Shown: positions 41,812 to 51,002 of the stretch, piece after piece
Layout of the letters: every line of letters starts with the position of its first letter
Numbering within the stretch: the first letter of the stretch is position 1
NCBI GenBank assembly: GCA_040219025.1
Contig: JAVJTE010000012.1
Span: 1-64,000, forward strand
Length of the DNA stretch: 64,000 nt
DNA from: HT1-32 sp040219025
GTDB taxonomy: Bacteria > Pseudomonadota > Alphaproteobacteria > Rhodospirillales > HT1-32
Direction of reading: 5' to 3'
The notes under the pieces: model-generated
What the model was told of the DNA's origin: nothing
Databases searched by the model: none
Seen by the model: only the letters and a program-made list of their open reading frames with translations
Program-made: the position numbers and the translations under genes

Positions 41812-42227
41812 GTGACAGCATCTATCATGACAGGGTCATGGAACTGGCGAAGTCGGCGACGGGGAGCGGCCTGAAAGACCCGTCCGGTGCCGAGGCGACA
41901 ATCGACAACCCGCTCTGCGGCGACCGGATCACGCTGCAGATCGACATGGAGGGTAACCGGATCGCCGCCGTCCGGCACAAGGTTCGCGGCTGTGCGTTAT
42001 GTGAAGCCTCCGCCGCACTGATCGCCGGAAATGCCACCGGGCTGGACCGCCCTGCCCTCACGACCGCCCGGCAGAATATCGAGGCCATTGTCAGGCACGG
42101 GGAAGATATCACACCGGTCTGGGAGGACATGTCAGCGTTCTCCCCTGTCCATCACCGGAAAAGCCGGCAGGACTGCGTGCTGCTGCCTTTCGATGCGCTG
42201 GATGCCGCCCTGCAGAACCTGGAATAG
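41808..42227 (+). CDS. SufU/NifU-N-like iron-sulfur scaffold or sulfur acceptor
   Basis: 139 aa from GTG 41808, overlapping the sufS-like stop (GTGA). It has the NifU N-terminal/SufU fold with the ligand Cys residues visible: NPLCGDRITLQI near residue 36, GCALCEASAALIAG near 62-65 and QDCVLLPFDAL near 124. The pattern matches the zinc-containing SufU, which accepts persulfide from SufS. In proteobacteria this pairing is less common than SufE, which makes the pair noteworthy. It converges with the ALDH gene 34 bases away. Confidence 0.85.
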   Translation: MSDSIYHDRVMELAKSATGSGLKDPSGAEATIDNPLCGDRITLQIDMEGNRIAAVRHKVRGCALCEASAALIAGNATGLDRPALTTARQNIEAIVRHGEDITPVWEDMSAFSPVHHRKSRQDCVLLPFDALDAALQNLE

Positions 42228-42261
42228 CAACCCGGCCTGCCGACCGGATATGCTTTCGGCG

Positions 42262-43656
42262 TCACGCCCCCGGACGTTTCAGATGATAGCTTTTCGGGCG
42301 TGTCAGGCTCTCATAACCAACCGATGACAGGGTACAGCCGCGGCCTGAATTCTTGACCCCTGTCCAGGCCAGTGCCGGGTCAAGATAGTCGCAGCGGTTC
42401 ATGAAGAAGGTGCCGGTACTGACCTGATTGCCGATGACAATCGCCGCTTCCTCATCTCCGGTGAAGACGCAGGCGGTCAGGCCGAAATCGCTGTCATTCA
42501 TCAACCTGATGGCCTCGGCATCATCAGCCACCGGCATCACACCCACAACCGGGCCAAAGCTTTCTTCCGTCATCACCCGCATTGAATGATCGACCCCGCT
42601 CAGGATCTGCGGTGCCAGATAGGGCGTTCCCGCAGCATCGGCAGCAAACAGTTTCGGATCGATATGCGCGGTTGCCCCCGCGGCGACGGCTTCCGCCACC
42701 TGGCCGCGAACGAAATCAGCCGCACTGGTACGCACCATCGGCCCGAGGTTGGTGTTGCTGTCGGTCGGGTCGCCCAGCCGGTAGCTCCGGATCAGCTCTG
42801 CGGCACCGGAGAGGAAGTCATCGAAAACTGACTGATGGACATATATCCGCTCAATCCCGCAACAGGACTGCCCGCTGTTGAACATCGCGCCGTCAACCAG
42901 CGTATCAATAGCCTGCGACAGGTCTGCATCGGCCCGCACATAGGCCGGGTCCTTGCCACCCAGTTCCAGACCGGAGCCGATGAAACGATCCGACAGCGCA
43001 TGCTGCACCGCATGTCCGCCATCGACCGATCCGGTAAAGGCGACGAAATCAACATCGGCAGATCGCATCACGGACGCGGTCTGGTCGTGGGTCAGGTGCA
43101 GATGTCTGACCAGACCTTCCGGCGCACCGGCTTCGACAAAAGCTTCCTCAAAGCGTTCCGCACAGAGCGGCGTCTGGGCGGAATGTTTCAGCAGAACGGC
43201 ATTACCCGCCATCACCGCCGGCCAGACACTGTTGACCGCCGTCAGATAGGGAAAATTCCACGGCGCCACGGTGAAGACGATCCCGAGGGGTTCACGGCGG
43301 ATAAACCGGTTAAAGCCCTGTTTGACCGCCGGATGCAGATCGGCCAGTGCCGTATCGGCAATCGCAATCATATGGCATGCCCGTTCCTCAAAGCCGCCAA
43401 CTTCACCCGGAGCCTGCGCAATGGGACGACCCATCTGCCAGGTGATTTCCTCGGCGATCTGTGATTTCCGTGCGACAAAAGCGTCAACGGCAGCGCTGCA
43501 GATCGCCGCACGCTCGGCGACCGATTTCAACCGCCAGGCCGCCTGAGCCTTCGCAGCACCGGCCAGCGCCCGGACAATAGTCGCGTCGTCCGCATGCGGA
43601 CGTTCGACATAAACCCGGCCATCAACCGGGGAAATGCATTTCTGGATGGATGTCAT
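42262..43656 (-). CDS. Aldehyde dehydrogenase family protein
   Basis: 464 aa from ATG 43656, which gives the normal N-terminus (ISPVDGRVYVERP); the frame is open to 43746. NAD(P)-dependent oxidation of an aldehyde to the acid is expected. APWNFPYLTAVNSV near residue 135 is the cofactor loop, FTGSVDGGHAV near 215 the glycine motif, LELGGKDPAYV near 238 the general-base Glu, and FNSGQSCCGIERIYVH near 272 the catalytic Cys followed by a second Cys. It lies 20 bases after a glutamine synthetase-like gene, a pairing seen in polyamine degradation by the gamma-glutamyl route. Confidence 0.88.
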   Translation of the reverse strand: MTSIQKCISPVDGRVYVERPHADDATIVRALAGAAKAQAAWRLKSVAERAAICSAAVDAFVARKSQIAEEITWQMGRPIAQAPGEVGGFEERACHMIAIADTALADLHPAVKQGFNRFIRREPLGIVFTVAPWNFPYLTAVNSVWPAVMAGNAVLLKHSAQTPLCAERFEEAFVEAGAPEGLVRHLHLTHDQTASVMRSADVDFVAFTGSVDGGHAVQHALSDRFIGSGLELGGKDPAYVRADADLSQAIDTLVDGAMFNSGQSCCGIERIYVHQSVFDDFLSGAAELIRSYRLGDPTDSNTNLGPMVRTSAADFVRGQVAEAVAAGATAHIDPKLFAADAAGTPYLAPQILSGVDHSMRVMTEESFGPVVGVMPVADDAEAIRLMNDSDFGLTACVFTGDEEAAIVIGNQVSTGTFFMNRCDYLDPALAWTGVKNSGRGCTLSSVGYESLTRPKSYHLKRPGA

Positions 43657-43676
43657 GACAGCAACTCCGCAGTCGA

Positions 43677-45047
43677 TCAGATAATCTCGAAATAACGTTC
43701 CAGCTCCCAGCTGGTAATCGCCTTGCGGAACTCGCGCTCCTCCCACTCCCGGGTGGCGGCATAATGTTCAACAAAGGCGTCTCCGAACAGATCACGGGCG
43801 GCTTTGGATTTTTTCAGCCGGCCTGCGGCTTCAAACAGGGTTGCCGGGAAACGGCGTTTCGGTGGAAACGTCTTTTCATAGGCATTCCCCTTGACCGGCG
43901 CATCCGGTTCGATCCGGTTCTCAATTCCCCAGATGCCGGATCCGATGGCGGCTGCAAGTGCGATATACGGATTGATATCAGCAGCGGCAACCCGGTACTC
44001 CACCCGCTGGGATGACGGCTTGCCACCAATTGTACGAAGCGCACAGGTCCTGTTCTCGACACCCCATGATGCCTCGGTCGGGGCCCAGAATCCCGGGATC
44101 AGGCGGGAGTAACTGTTTACCGTACAGGCAATCATCGACAGCAATTCAGGCATCAGCGCCTGCTGGCCACCAATAAACCAGCGCATCTCGTCACTGATAT
44201 TGTCGGGCTTGTCCTCATCGAAGAATACGGCCCCCCGTTCGTCATGGCGCAGGCTGACATGAATATGTCCGCTCTGGCCCGGCCAGTCCGGCGACCATTT
44301 CGCCATGAACGTCGCCATCCAGCCATTGCGTTGCGCCAGCACCTTCGTAAAGGTCTTGAACAATGCCGCCTTGTCCGCCGCGCGAAGCGCATCATCAACC
44401 CCCAGGGCTGCCTCCAGCACACCGGGACCGGTCTCGGTATGCAGACCTTCGATCGGCATATCCATCAGGGTGCAGGTATCCAGCAGGTCATGGTAAAATT
44501 CGGCATAAACCGAATTGCGCAGCATCGAATATCCGAAGAAACCGGGCGAGATCGGTTTCAGGTCGCGATAACCTTTATCCCGGACAGACTCCGGATCCTC
44601 GTCAAACAGGAAGAATTCAAACTCGCAGGCCGATTTGACGCTGTAGCCGTGACCCGCCGCCCGGTCGAGTACCCGGCGCAATACCCCACGGGCGCATACA
44701 CTATCGGCCGGTTCGGCAAATTCCGCCAGAAACAGCACGCTGCGCTGGTCCTCCATCGGCAGTTCACGACAGGTTTCCGGCAGGATGCGAACCGGCGCAT
44801 CGGGATAGGCGGTATGCCAGCCGGTGAAGCTGGTATTATCGTAGAGCTGGTCATTGGAATCCCAGCCGAGGACCACATCACAAAATCCGAAGCCACCCTT
44901 CAGCGCGGATATGAATTTATCACGCGACATATACTTGCCGCGCATCACACCGTCTGTATCGAACAGCCCCACCTTGATGTAATCAAGTTCGCGATCTTCA
45001 ATGAGCCGGATGGCATCTTCTGCTGTTCTGACGTCACTCGCCTGCAT
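43677..45047 (-). CDS. Glutamine synthetase-like enzyme (gamma-glutamyl-amine ligase type)
   Basis: 456 aa from ATG 45047, with an AGGGGG ribosome site. It is a GlnA-like protein: the N-terminal beta-grasp domain has YIKVGLFDTDGVMRGKYMS near 30, and the catalytic domain shows ACEFEFFLFDED (metal Glu) near 140, TETGPGVLEAALGV near 205, WPGQSGHIHVSLRHDE (metal His) near 252, LIPGFWAPTEASWGVENRT near 320 and VEYRVAAADINPYIALAAAI near 355. Its NRTCALR and E/R pattern fits PuuA-like gamma-glutamylputrescine/ethanolamide synthetases rather than assimilatory GlnA. It is followed by an aldehyde dehydrogenase in the same operon. The amine substrate is unknown. Confidence 0.87.
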   Translation of the reverse strand: MQASDVRTAEDAIRLIEDRELDYIKVGLFDTDGVMRGKYMSRDKFISALKGGFGFCDVVLGWDSNDQLYDNTSFTGWHTAYPDAPVRILPETCRELPMEDQRSVLFLAEFAEPADSVCARGVLRRVLDRAAGHGYSVKSACEFEFFLFDEDPESVRDKGYRDLKPISPGFFGYSMLRNSVYAEFYHDLLDTCTLMDMPIEGLHTETGPGVLEAALGVDDALRAADKAALFKTFTKVLAQRNGWMATFMAKWSPDWPGQSGHIHVSLRHDERGAVFFDEDKPDNISDEMRWFIGGQQALMPELLSMIACTVNSYSRLIPGFWAPTEASWGVENRTCALRTIGGKPSSQRVEYRVAAADINPYIALAAAIGSGIWGIENRIEPDAPVKGNAYEKTFPPKRRFPATLFEAAGRLKKSKAARDLFGDAFVEHYAATREWEEREFRKAITSWELERYFEII

Positions 45048-45251
45048 GTTATCCCCCTCTATATGGCTTTCCACAGGCTAGCCAAAACGCTACTACCCGC
45101 AAGGCGAATGACACGGGGTAGCGTGGATAACGCCCGGGCAACACCGGCATAATGACTGCGCAAGCGTCAACCTGCCGGATTACGTAATTTCCGCAAAACG
45201 GCTCAAAAGGCTTATGTCCGGGCTGTTGTTTCTCTATTCTGCTTTCAGGCT
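45048..45251. promoter_or_regulatory. Divergent intergenic region between glutamine-synthetase-like gene and sensor kinase operon
   Basis: This 204-base gap is between divergent units and should hold promoters for both. A perfect 10-base palindrome ATTACGTAAT lies at 45179-45188, and a looser inverted repeat (CTACCC and GGGTAG) lies between about 45090 and 45122. No confident -35/-10 pairs were assigned. Confidence 0.3.
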
Positions 45252-47177
45252 GTGTTCTTGTCCAATTTGGGAAATCAGTTTTTGACCAGTATTATTCGTA
45301 TAACCTGTTCTGCATTTCTTGTTTTTCTTTCAATATTCAGCGCTGCCCTTGCGCAGGACAAGGTCGCCTTGCAACTTCGCTGGGAACCGCAGTTTCAGTT
45401 CGCCGGGTACTACGCTGCGCTCTGGCAGGGTTATTATGAAAAGGCTGGTCTGGATGTCGAAATCCGCCACGCCTTTGATGGTGGCCAGGGATACCGGAAT
45501 GCGGTCAGTGAGGTTGCATCGGGGAACGCGCAGTTTGGTATCGGATCGCTCGATTTCCTGCAGGAGAATGATACGGGAACACCGATGTCCCTTGTTGCCT
45601 CGGTCTTCCAGCAAAGCCCGACAGTGTTCTACATCAATCCGGCGCTGGATGCCGTCACCGCCGACCAGCTTGCGGGCCTGAAGATCATCCGGAACCGCAA
45701 CGGCTCAATGCTTGATCTGGAAATGCAGGCCTTCTTCCATTCGGAAGGCATAGATATCGAAAACATCACCTTCATTACGGGGACAAACAATACGGAGATG
45801 TTCGTCTCGGGTCAGGGTGACGCGATTGTCGGGCACCGATTTGGTGAACAGGTTATCACCAACGCACTGGGCAAGCCCCCGCGGAGAATCGATCCCGCCA
45901 GGTTCGGAATCAATTTCTACGGGGACTCGCTGTTCACCAGCCGGAAATTTGCGGTGGAGAACCCGGAACTCGTCGCCCGGTTTCGCGCTGCGACGCTGGA
46001 AGGCTGGCAATATGCGATGAACCGGCCGCGTGAGCTGATTGAACAGATCATCGACAATTACGACCGCAGAACCCCGGCAAGTAATGAGACAGCCCTGAAT
46101 CTGGATCAGGCAGAGAAAGTCCGGGACCTGACGCTCTATCCGATCGTCAGGCTCGGCAATACCAACCCGCACCGGTGGGAAGCGATTCACGACAGTCTGC
46201 TGCGGATGAATGTCCTGAAAAATCCGCTGAATGTGGAAGCGTTCATCTTCGATCCGGAACGACTGGCGTTTGAGGCAGAGGAGACCAGACAAAGGGTCAT
46301 CTACTGGATTATCGGTATCCTGAGCCTGCTGCTTGTTGCCGGTACCGTCTGGACCGTCACGCTGCGGCAATCCGTCAAACGCGCAACCCGTGATCTGGCC
46401 GCAGCCTTTCAGGTAATCGAGGTCAGTAACAAAAAACTGCGCCGGTCGAACAGCGATCTTGAAGAATTCGCCTATGTGGCGGCGCATGACCTGCAGGAAC
46501 CTTTGCGGAAAATTCAGGCCTTCGGCCAGTTGATCCAGCATGATCAGGCGGAAAATCTCGATGACCGCGGGAAGGAATATTTCGGCCTGATGACCGACGC
46601 CGCCAGCCGGATGCAGCGTCTGATTGCCGCCCTGCTCAGCTACTCCAGAGTGGCAACGCGTACCGAGCCATTCCGCCCGGCTCCGTTGCAGGAAATATAT
46701 GATGATGTAATGGGTGACCTTGCACCCGCCATATCCGCCGCCTCGGCCGACGTTACTGCCGGTCCGTTGCCGGAGATCCTGTGCGACGAAAGCCAGTTTC
46801 ATCAGCTGCTGCAAAATCTTATCGGCAACGCCCTGAAATTTCGACATCCGGAACGCAGCCCGGTGATCACCATACAGCACGAGATTGTGCCGCATTCCGA
46901 CAATCTTCCGGGACCGGTTTCCGTCATTCGTATCTCTGACAATGGCATCGGCATTGACGAGAAGTATCGAAAGTCGGTTTTCGAGCCTTTCAAGCGACTT
47001 CATGATCGCGAAAAATATCCGGGAACCGGCATCGGCCTTGCCATCTGCCAGAAAATTGTCAGCCGGCATGATGGTCATATTTCAGTCGGCAGCAGCCCGG
47101 ATCTCGGTGGTGCCGAATTTGTCATTGAGCTGCCGGTACGGGAAAACCAGGAACAGACCACCGGTACGGCATCATGA
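45252..47177 (+). CDS. Fusion of NMT1/THI5-like periplasmic binding domain to a histidine kinase
   Basis: 641 aa from GTG 45252 (no strong ribosome site; TTG 45282 is possible). A signal or anchor segment (ITCSAFLVFLSIFSAALAQ) leads to a solute-binding domain at about 35-330 of the NMT1/THI5-like family (LQLRWEPQFQFAGYYAALWQ, FGIGSLDFLQ), which typically binds pyrimidine precursors or sulfonates. One helix (about 353-375, IIGILSLLLVAGTVWTV) crosses the membrane. HisKA has FAYVAAHDLQEPLRKIQ near 415, and HATPase_c is at about 510-630 (NLIGNALKFRHP, SDNGIGID, GTGIGLAICQKIV). The kinase core is of the phytochrome-like type that pairs with Rcp1-like receivers, as found in the next gene, whose ATG overlaps by 4 bases. 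Confidence 0.88.
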   Translation: MFLSNLGNQFLTSIIRITCSAFLVFLSIFSAALAQDKVALQLRWEPQFQFAGYYAALWQGYYEKAGLDVEIRHAFDGGQGYRNAVSEVASGNAQFGIGSLDFLQENDTGTPMSLVASVFQQSPTVFYINPALDAVTADQLAGLKIIRNRNGSMLDLEMQAFFHSEGIDIENITFITGTNNTEMFVSGQGDAIVGHRFGEQVITNALGKPPRRIDPARFGINFYGDSLFTSRKFAVENPELVARFRAATLEGWQYAMNRPRELIEQIIDNYDRRTPASNETALNLDQAEKVRDLTLYPIVRLGNTNPHRWEAIHDSLLRMNVLKNPLNVEAFIFDPERLAFEAEETRQRVIYWIIGILSLLLVAGTVWTVTLRQSVKRATRDLAAAFQVIEVSNKKLRRSNSDLEEFAYVAAHDLQEPLRKIQAFGQLIQHDQAENLDDRGKEYFGLMTDAASRMQRLIAALLSYSRVATRTEPFRPAPLQEIYDDVMGDLAPAISAASADVTAGPLPEILCDESQFHQLLQNLIGNALKFRHPERSPVITIQHEIVPHSDNLPGPVSVIRISDNGIGIDEKYRKSVFEPFKRLHDREKYPGTGIGLAICQKIVSRHDGHISVGSSPDLGGAEFVIELPVRENQEQTTGTAS

Positions 47178-47650
47178 CGGCATCAAACAACCATGGCTGC
47201 GTCATCCTGATGGCCGACGATGATCCGGCAGATATTCTGCTGACCCGACGGGCGTTTGAAGATGCCGCTCTGGACAACACCCTTTGTACGGTAGCGGACG
47301 GTGCCGAGCTGCTGGCCTATCTGAATGGCGAGAATGAGTATGCCGACCGGGACCGGCACCCTTATCCGGATCTGGTTCTGCTCGACCTCAATATGCCAAG
47401 GATGGATGGCCGGACCGCACTTGAAAAGGTCCGCCAGGACCCACAGCACCGACGCCTGCCGGTCATCATCCTGACAACCTCAGACGCGGAAAAAGATATC
47501 CTGAGCGCCTATGATGCCGGTGCAAGTTCCTACATTACAAAACCGGCAGATTTCCAGCAACTTGTGGAAACGCTCACCTGTCTGGAACGTTACTGGTTCC
47601 GGCTGGTTGTTCTGCCCGGGCATAACGATCGGGGCAGACACCATGATTAA
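47174..47650 (+). CDS. Rcp1-like single-domain response regulator
   Basis: 158 aa CheY-fold receiver without an output domain. The acidic pocket is DDD in MADDDPADILLTRRAF near residue 14, the phospho-acceptor Asp is in LVLLDLNMPRMDGR near 66, the Thr is in VIILTTSDA near 96, and the Lys is in SYITKPADF near 118. The long insertion NGENEYADRDRHPYPD before the phosphorylated strand is typical of Rcp1-type partners of phytochrome-like kinases. It overlaps the upstream kinase gene by 4 bases and the next gene by 8, so the three are translationally coupled. Confidence 0.92.
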   Translation: MTASNNHGCVILMADDDPADILLTRRAFEDAALDNTLCTVADGAELLAYLNGENEYADRDRHPYPDLVLLDLNMPRMDGRTALEKVRQDPQHRRLPVIILTTSDAEKDILSAYDAGASSYITKPADFQQLVETLTCLERYWFRLVVLPGHNDRGRHHD

Positions 47651-48821
47651 TGATGCTTCTGTCAAGATACTGGTTGTCGATGACGATCATGGCGACGTTC
47701 TGTTGATGGAGCGTTACCTGGCTGCATCCATTATGCTGAAATATGAAGTAACGAGCGTGAGCAACTACGGCGATGCGGTGACCGCGCTCGAACAAAACAA
47801 CTATGACGCCGCGCTGGTTGACTACCATCTTGGCCCCGATTCCGGTATCGACCTGATCCGGGAAGTGACAGCCTCTGAAAACACCACGGCCATGATACTG
47901 CTGACCGGACAGGGTAATACAGCTGCCGATGTCGCCGCCGCCAGTGCCGGTGCCGCCGGATATGTGGACAAGGCAAGTCTGTCGCCGGAAACCATTGACC
48001 GCGTACTCCGCTATGCGCTGCTGAACCAGGCTGCGCTGCTGCGACAACGTGAAGCCCGCAAAGCGGCAGAAGAGATAGCGAAAGCAAAAACTGAAATGCT
48101 GTCGCAGATCAGCCACGAGTTTCGCACCCCCCTGAACGCCATTATCGGTTTCGCCGATATGATTGAAAGCGAAATACTCGGTCCTGTCGGACAACCCCGC
48201 TACACAGAATTTGCCAATGATATTTCGAACAGCGGACAACATCTGCTGGGGTTGATCAACCAGTTGCTGCTCTCGGCTCAGATGGATAATACCAGTCTCA
48301 TTCTGGAGCCTGAAACGGTTGATATCGCAAAGCTGGCGCAGCAGGCCGCCGCGATGGTCCGCCAGCTGGCCAGCCGGCAGGACATTGATCTCCAGTGTGA
48401 TTTACCGCCGGAACTGGAATGTGTCGCTGATGAACGTGCCGTGCGGCAGATCTGTATCAACCTGCTGTCAAATGCCATCAAGTTCACTCAACAGGGAACG
48501 GTGCGGCTGTCAGCCGGGAAAACGGGTGATAACAGGATATTCATTTCGGTCACCGATACCGGTATCGGTATTGAGGAAAGCAAACTCTCCAGGCTCACGG
48601 AAGCTTTTTTCCAGGTTAATGACTGTCGTTCCCGTCCGGGTAGCGGCAACGGGCTGGGACTGTCCATCGTCCGGGAACTTGCAGAACGTCATGGTGGTGA
48701 TGTCCAGATCGAAAGCCGCTACGGCGAGGGCACAACCGTTATCGTCACACTGGCCCAGACAGCGCCGGACGGGCCGCTCCGGATCAAACCAGCCCCGTCC
48801 AGACCTCGTGAGATGACATGA
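47643..48821 (+). CDS. Receiver-histidine kinase hybrid (N-terminal REC)
   Basis: 392 aa from ATG 47643, inside the end of the preceding receiver gene. Residues about 8-125 are a REC domain (ILVVDDDHGDVLLMERYL, phospho-Asp in AALVDYHLGPDSG near 56, Lys in GYVDKASLS). After a short helix, HisKA at about 150-225 has the His in SQISHEFRTPLNAIIGF. HATPase_c at about 265-380 has NLLSNAIKFT, VTDTGIGIEE and GNGLGLSIVRELAERHGG. There is no membrane segment, so it is cytosolic and could receive phosphate from the upstream membrane kinase through its REC. Its ATGA overlap with the next gene links it to a HAD hydrolase. Confidence 0.9.
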   Translation: MINDASVKILVVDDDHGDVLLMERYLAASIMLKYEVTSVSNYGDAVTALEQNNYDAALVDYHLGPDSGIDLIREVTASENTTAMILLTGQGNTAADVAAASAGAAGYVDKASLSPETIDRVLRYALLNQAALLRQREARKAAEEIAKAKTEMLSQISHEFRTPLNAIIGFADMIESEILGPVGQPRYTEFANDISNSGQHLLGLINQLLLSAQMDNTSLILEPETVDIAKLAQQAAAMVRQLASRQDIDLQCDLPPELECVADERAVRQICINLLSNAIKFTQQGTVRLSAGKTGDNRIFISVTDTGIGIEESKLSRLTEAFFQVNDCRSRPGSGNGLGLSIVRELAERHGGDVQIESRYGEGTTVIVTLAQTAPDGPLRIKPAPSRPREMT

Positions 48822-49468
48822 AAACGTCAGCATCCACCCCCTATGACGCCGTTATCTTCGATCTGCTGACGGCCCTGATTGATTCATGGAAACTGTGGAA
48901 TGATGTAGCAGGTTCCGACGCTGACGGACTGAAATGGCGCCGGCATTATCTTGAGATCACCTATGGCTGTGGCAGCTACCGGCCCTACGAGACGCTGGTC
49001 CATGAAGCTGCTGCCCTGGCCGGATTGCCAGCCCGGTTCGCCGACGAACTGGAGCGCCGCTGGGCAGAGCTGGAACCCTGGGATGATGCCCCGGAAGTTC
49101 TGGCCGCCATCGGCAAGGCCCTGCCGATGGCGGTGGCGACAAACTGCTCGGAGCGCCTCGGGCATATCGCTGCGGAGCGGGCCGGCGGCAATTTCTCGGT
49201 CGTCGTCACAGCAGAAAGTGCCGGATTCTATAAACCCCGGCCGGAAGTTTACCGTACCGTGCTCGACAGGCTGGATACTGATCCGGCACGGACACTGTTT
49301 GTGGCCGGTTCCGCCTCGGATGTGCCGGGTGCCAAGGCTGTCGGCATGCCGGTATACTGGCACAACCGTATCGGCCTGCCGCCACGTGATGATGCCAGGC
49401 CGGATTTCTTTGAACGCAGGCTCGCACCACTCCGCGATATCGTGCTTCCGCCCGCCCAAAAGCAGTAA
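48818..49468 (+). CDS. HAD-superfamily hydrolase (type II haloacid dehalogenase-like)
   Basis: 216 aa. The nucleophile motif DAVIFDLLTALIDSW (Asp near residue 14) deviates from DxDxT because the second Asp is replaced by Leu, as in the L-2-haloacid dehalogenase branch, which has FDxxGTL-like motifs. Motif II is MAVATNCSERLG near 102, the Lys is in SAGFYKPRPEVY near 134 and motif III is FVAGSASDVPGA near 160. It overlaps the hybrid kinase gene by 4 bases and ends 59 bases before the convergent phosphonate genes. It is not PhnX, which needs an active-site Lys in its cap and a GTT-type motif I. Substrate unknown. Confidence 0.8.
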   Translation: MKTSASTPYDAVIFDLLTALIDSWKLWNDVAGSDADGLKWRRHYLEITYGCGSYRPYETLVHEAAALAGLPARFADELERRWAELEPWDDAPEVLAAIGKALPMAVATNCSERLGHIAAERAGGNFSVVVTAESAGFYKPRPEVYRTVLDRLDTDPARTLFVAGSASDVPGAKAVGMPVYWHNRIGLPPRDDARPDFFERRLAPLRDIVLPPAQKQ

Positions 49469-49527
49469 TCCAGTGGGTCCCCTGCCCTGATGCAGTGATG
49501 TGCCGGCGGTCTTTCAGAAAGGTCCGG

Positions 49528-50979
49528 TCAGAACCAGGGCAGTGAATAGGTTTTCACGTTGGTGTAGCTCTTCATTGCCTCGATGACGCCTTCCTTGTAG
49601 CCAAGGCCGGAATCCTTGATGCCACCGAACGGGCTCATCTCGATACGATAGCCCGGCACTTCCCATATATTCACCGTACCGACATTCAGTTCCTCGATGA
49701 AGCGGGTGATGTAATCCAGCCGGTTCGTGCAAACCCCCGAGGACAGGCCGAAAGCAGTCGCGTTGGACAACTGAATGGCATGTTCAATCGAGTCAAATCG
49801 GATAATCGGACAGGCCGGACCAAAGGTTTCTTCCATCACCAGCTCTGCCGTATAGGGCACATGGTCGATCACCGTTGGCGGATACAGTGCGCCCTGACGA
49901 TCATTTCCGAGCAGCAGTTTTGCGCCGAGCGACACCGCGTCCTTGACCCGTCGCTGAATGGTCTTTGCCGATTCCTCATGGATGACAGTCCCCAGATCCG
50001 TCTCCGGGTCCATCGGGTCACCGGCTTTGATCTTCCGGCTTTTCTCGACAATCAGCGCAGCCAGTTCGTCACCGATGGCATTATGCGCGAGGACCCGCTT
50101 GACCGCCGTGCAACGCTGGCCCGAATTCTTGTAGGCACCGGCAACGGCCAGTTCCGCCGCCTTGTCGAGGTCCGCATCTTCCATGACGATCAGCGGATCA
50201 TTGCCACCAAGTTCCAGCACGGTCCGTCGGTATCCGGCTTTCTCGGCAATATACTTGCCGACCGGCACGGAGCCGGTGAAGGTCACCAGATCGATATTCG
50301 GATTGACGATGAATTCGTCCCCGAGATCAGCCGGCAGGCCGGTGACAACCTGAAACATCTCCGGCGGCAGGCCGGCATCATACAGCATATCTGCCAGCAG
50401 AAGGCAGGTCAGCGGCGTCAGTTCAGTCGGCTTCACAACCATGCAGTTATTCGTCGCAACAGACGGCGCGACCTTGTGCGAAACCATGTTCAGCGGATGA
50501 TTGAACGGTGTGATCGCACTGATGGTACGAAGCGGCTCGCGCATCGTGTGAATGCGACGCTGCTTGCCCTGCGGCGTGATATCGCAGGAGAAGGTCTCAT
50601 CATCGTTGCGGATTGTCATCTGCGCAGCCAGCGAGAACACGTCATAGGCCCGGCCACATTCGTAGAGTGAATCCTTCTTCGACAAACCGGATTCTGCGGT
50701 GATGACGTCCGAGATCAGATCCCGGCGTGCCGTGATATTCTCTGCCGTCCGGCGGAGGATTTCCGAACGCTCGAACCGGGACAGTTTCGGTTTGTAATCA
50801 GCCGCAATCTGAAACGCCTTTTCAGCATGGGCCGAGGTGCCACGGGGCACTGTGCCGATGACCTGATTGTTCCAGGGATTGAAAACCTCAATCCGGCCGG
50901 AGGTATCAACCAGTTCGCCGCCAATGCGCATTTTCTCGTCACGCACGGTCTGTGCGACTGAACCGGTTGATCCATCCAT
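49528..50979 (-). CDS. phnY: Phosphonoacetaldehyde dehydrogenase
   Basis: 483 aa NAD-dependent aldehyde dehydrogenase. FNPWNNQVIGTVP opens the fold near residue 32, AITPFNHPLNMVSHKV near 160 is the cofactor loop, FTGSVPVGKYIAEKAG near 232, LELGGNDPLIV near 257 the general-base Glu, and NSGQRCTAVKRVLAH near 288 the catalytic Cys. The Asn and Arg in NSGQRCTAVKR fit the phosphonoacetaldehyde-specific branch. It oxidises phosphonoacetaldehyde, the product of the upstream phnW, to phosphonoacetate. It lies 23 bases downstream of phnW, so co-transcription is likely. The downstream enzyme phosphonoacetate hydrolase PhnA is not in this window. Confidence 0.88.
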   Translation of the reverse strand: MDGSTGSVAQTVRDEKMRIGGELVDTSGRIEVFNPWNNQVIGTVPRGTSAHAEKAFQIAADYKPKLSRFERSEILRRTAENITARRDLISDVITAESGLSKKDSLYECGRAYDVFSLAAQMTIRNDDETFSCDITPQGKQRRIHTMREPLRTISAITPFNHPLNMVSHKVAPSVATNNCMVVKPTELTPLTCLLLADMLYDAGLPPEMFQVVTGLPADLGDEFIVNPNIDLVTFTGSVPVGKYIAEKAGYRRTVLELGGNDPLIVMEDADLDKAAELAVAGAYKNSGQRCTAVKRVLAHNAIGDELAALIVEKSRKIKAGDPMDPETDLGTVIHEESAKTIQRRVKDAVSLGAKLLLGNDRQGALYPPTVIDHVPYTAELVMEETFGPACPIIRFDSIEHAIQLSNATAFGLSSGVCTNRLDYITRFIEELNVGTVNIWEVPGYRIEMSPFGGIKDSGLGYKEGVIEAMKSYTNVKTYSLPWF

Positions 50980-51002
50980 CTTGTCGTCTCCTGTTTAAAG
51001 CG

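Noticed and set aside
48818..49468. HAD hydrolase as phosphonoacetaldehyde hydrolase PhnX
   Set aside because: The motif I is FDLLTALIDSW rather than the PhnX form, the cap Lys is not seen, and the gene is on the opposite strand and coupled to a kinase gene.
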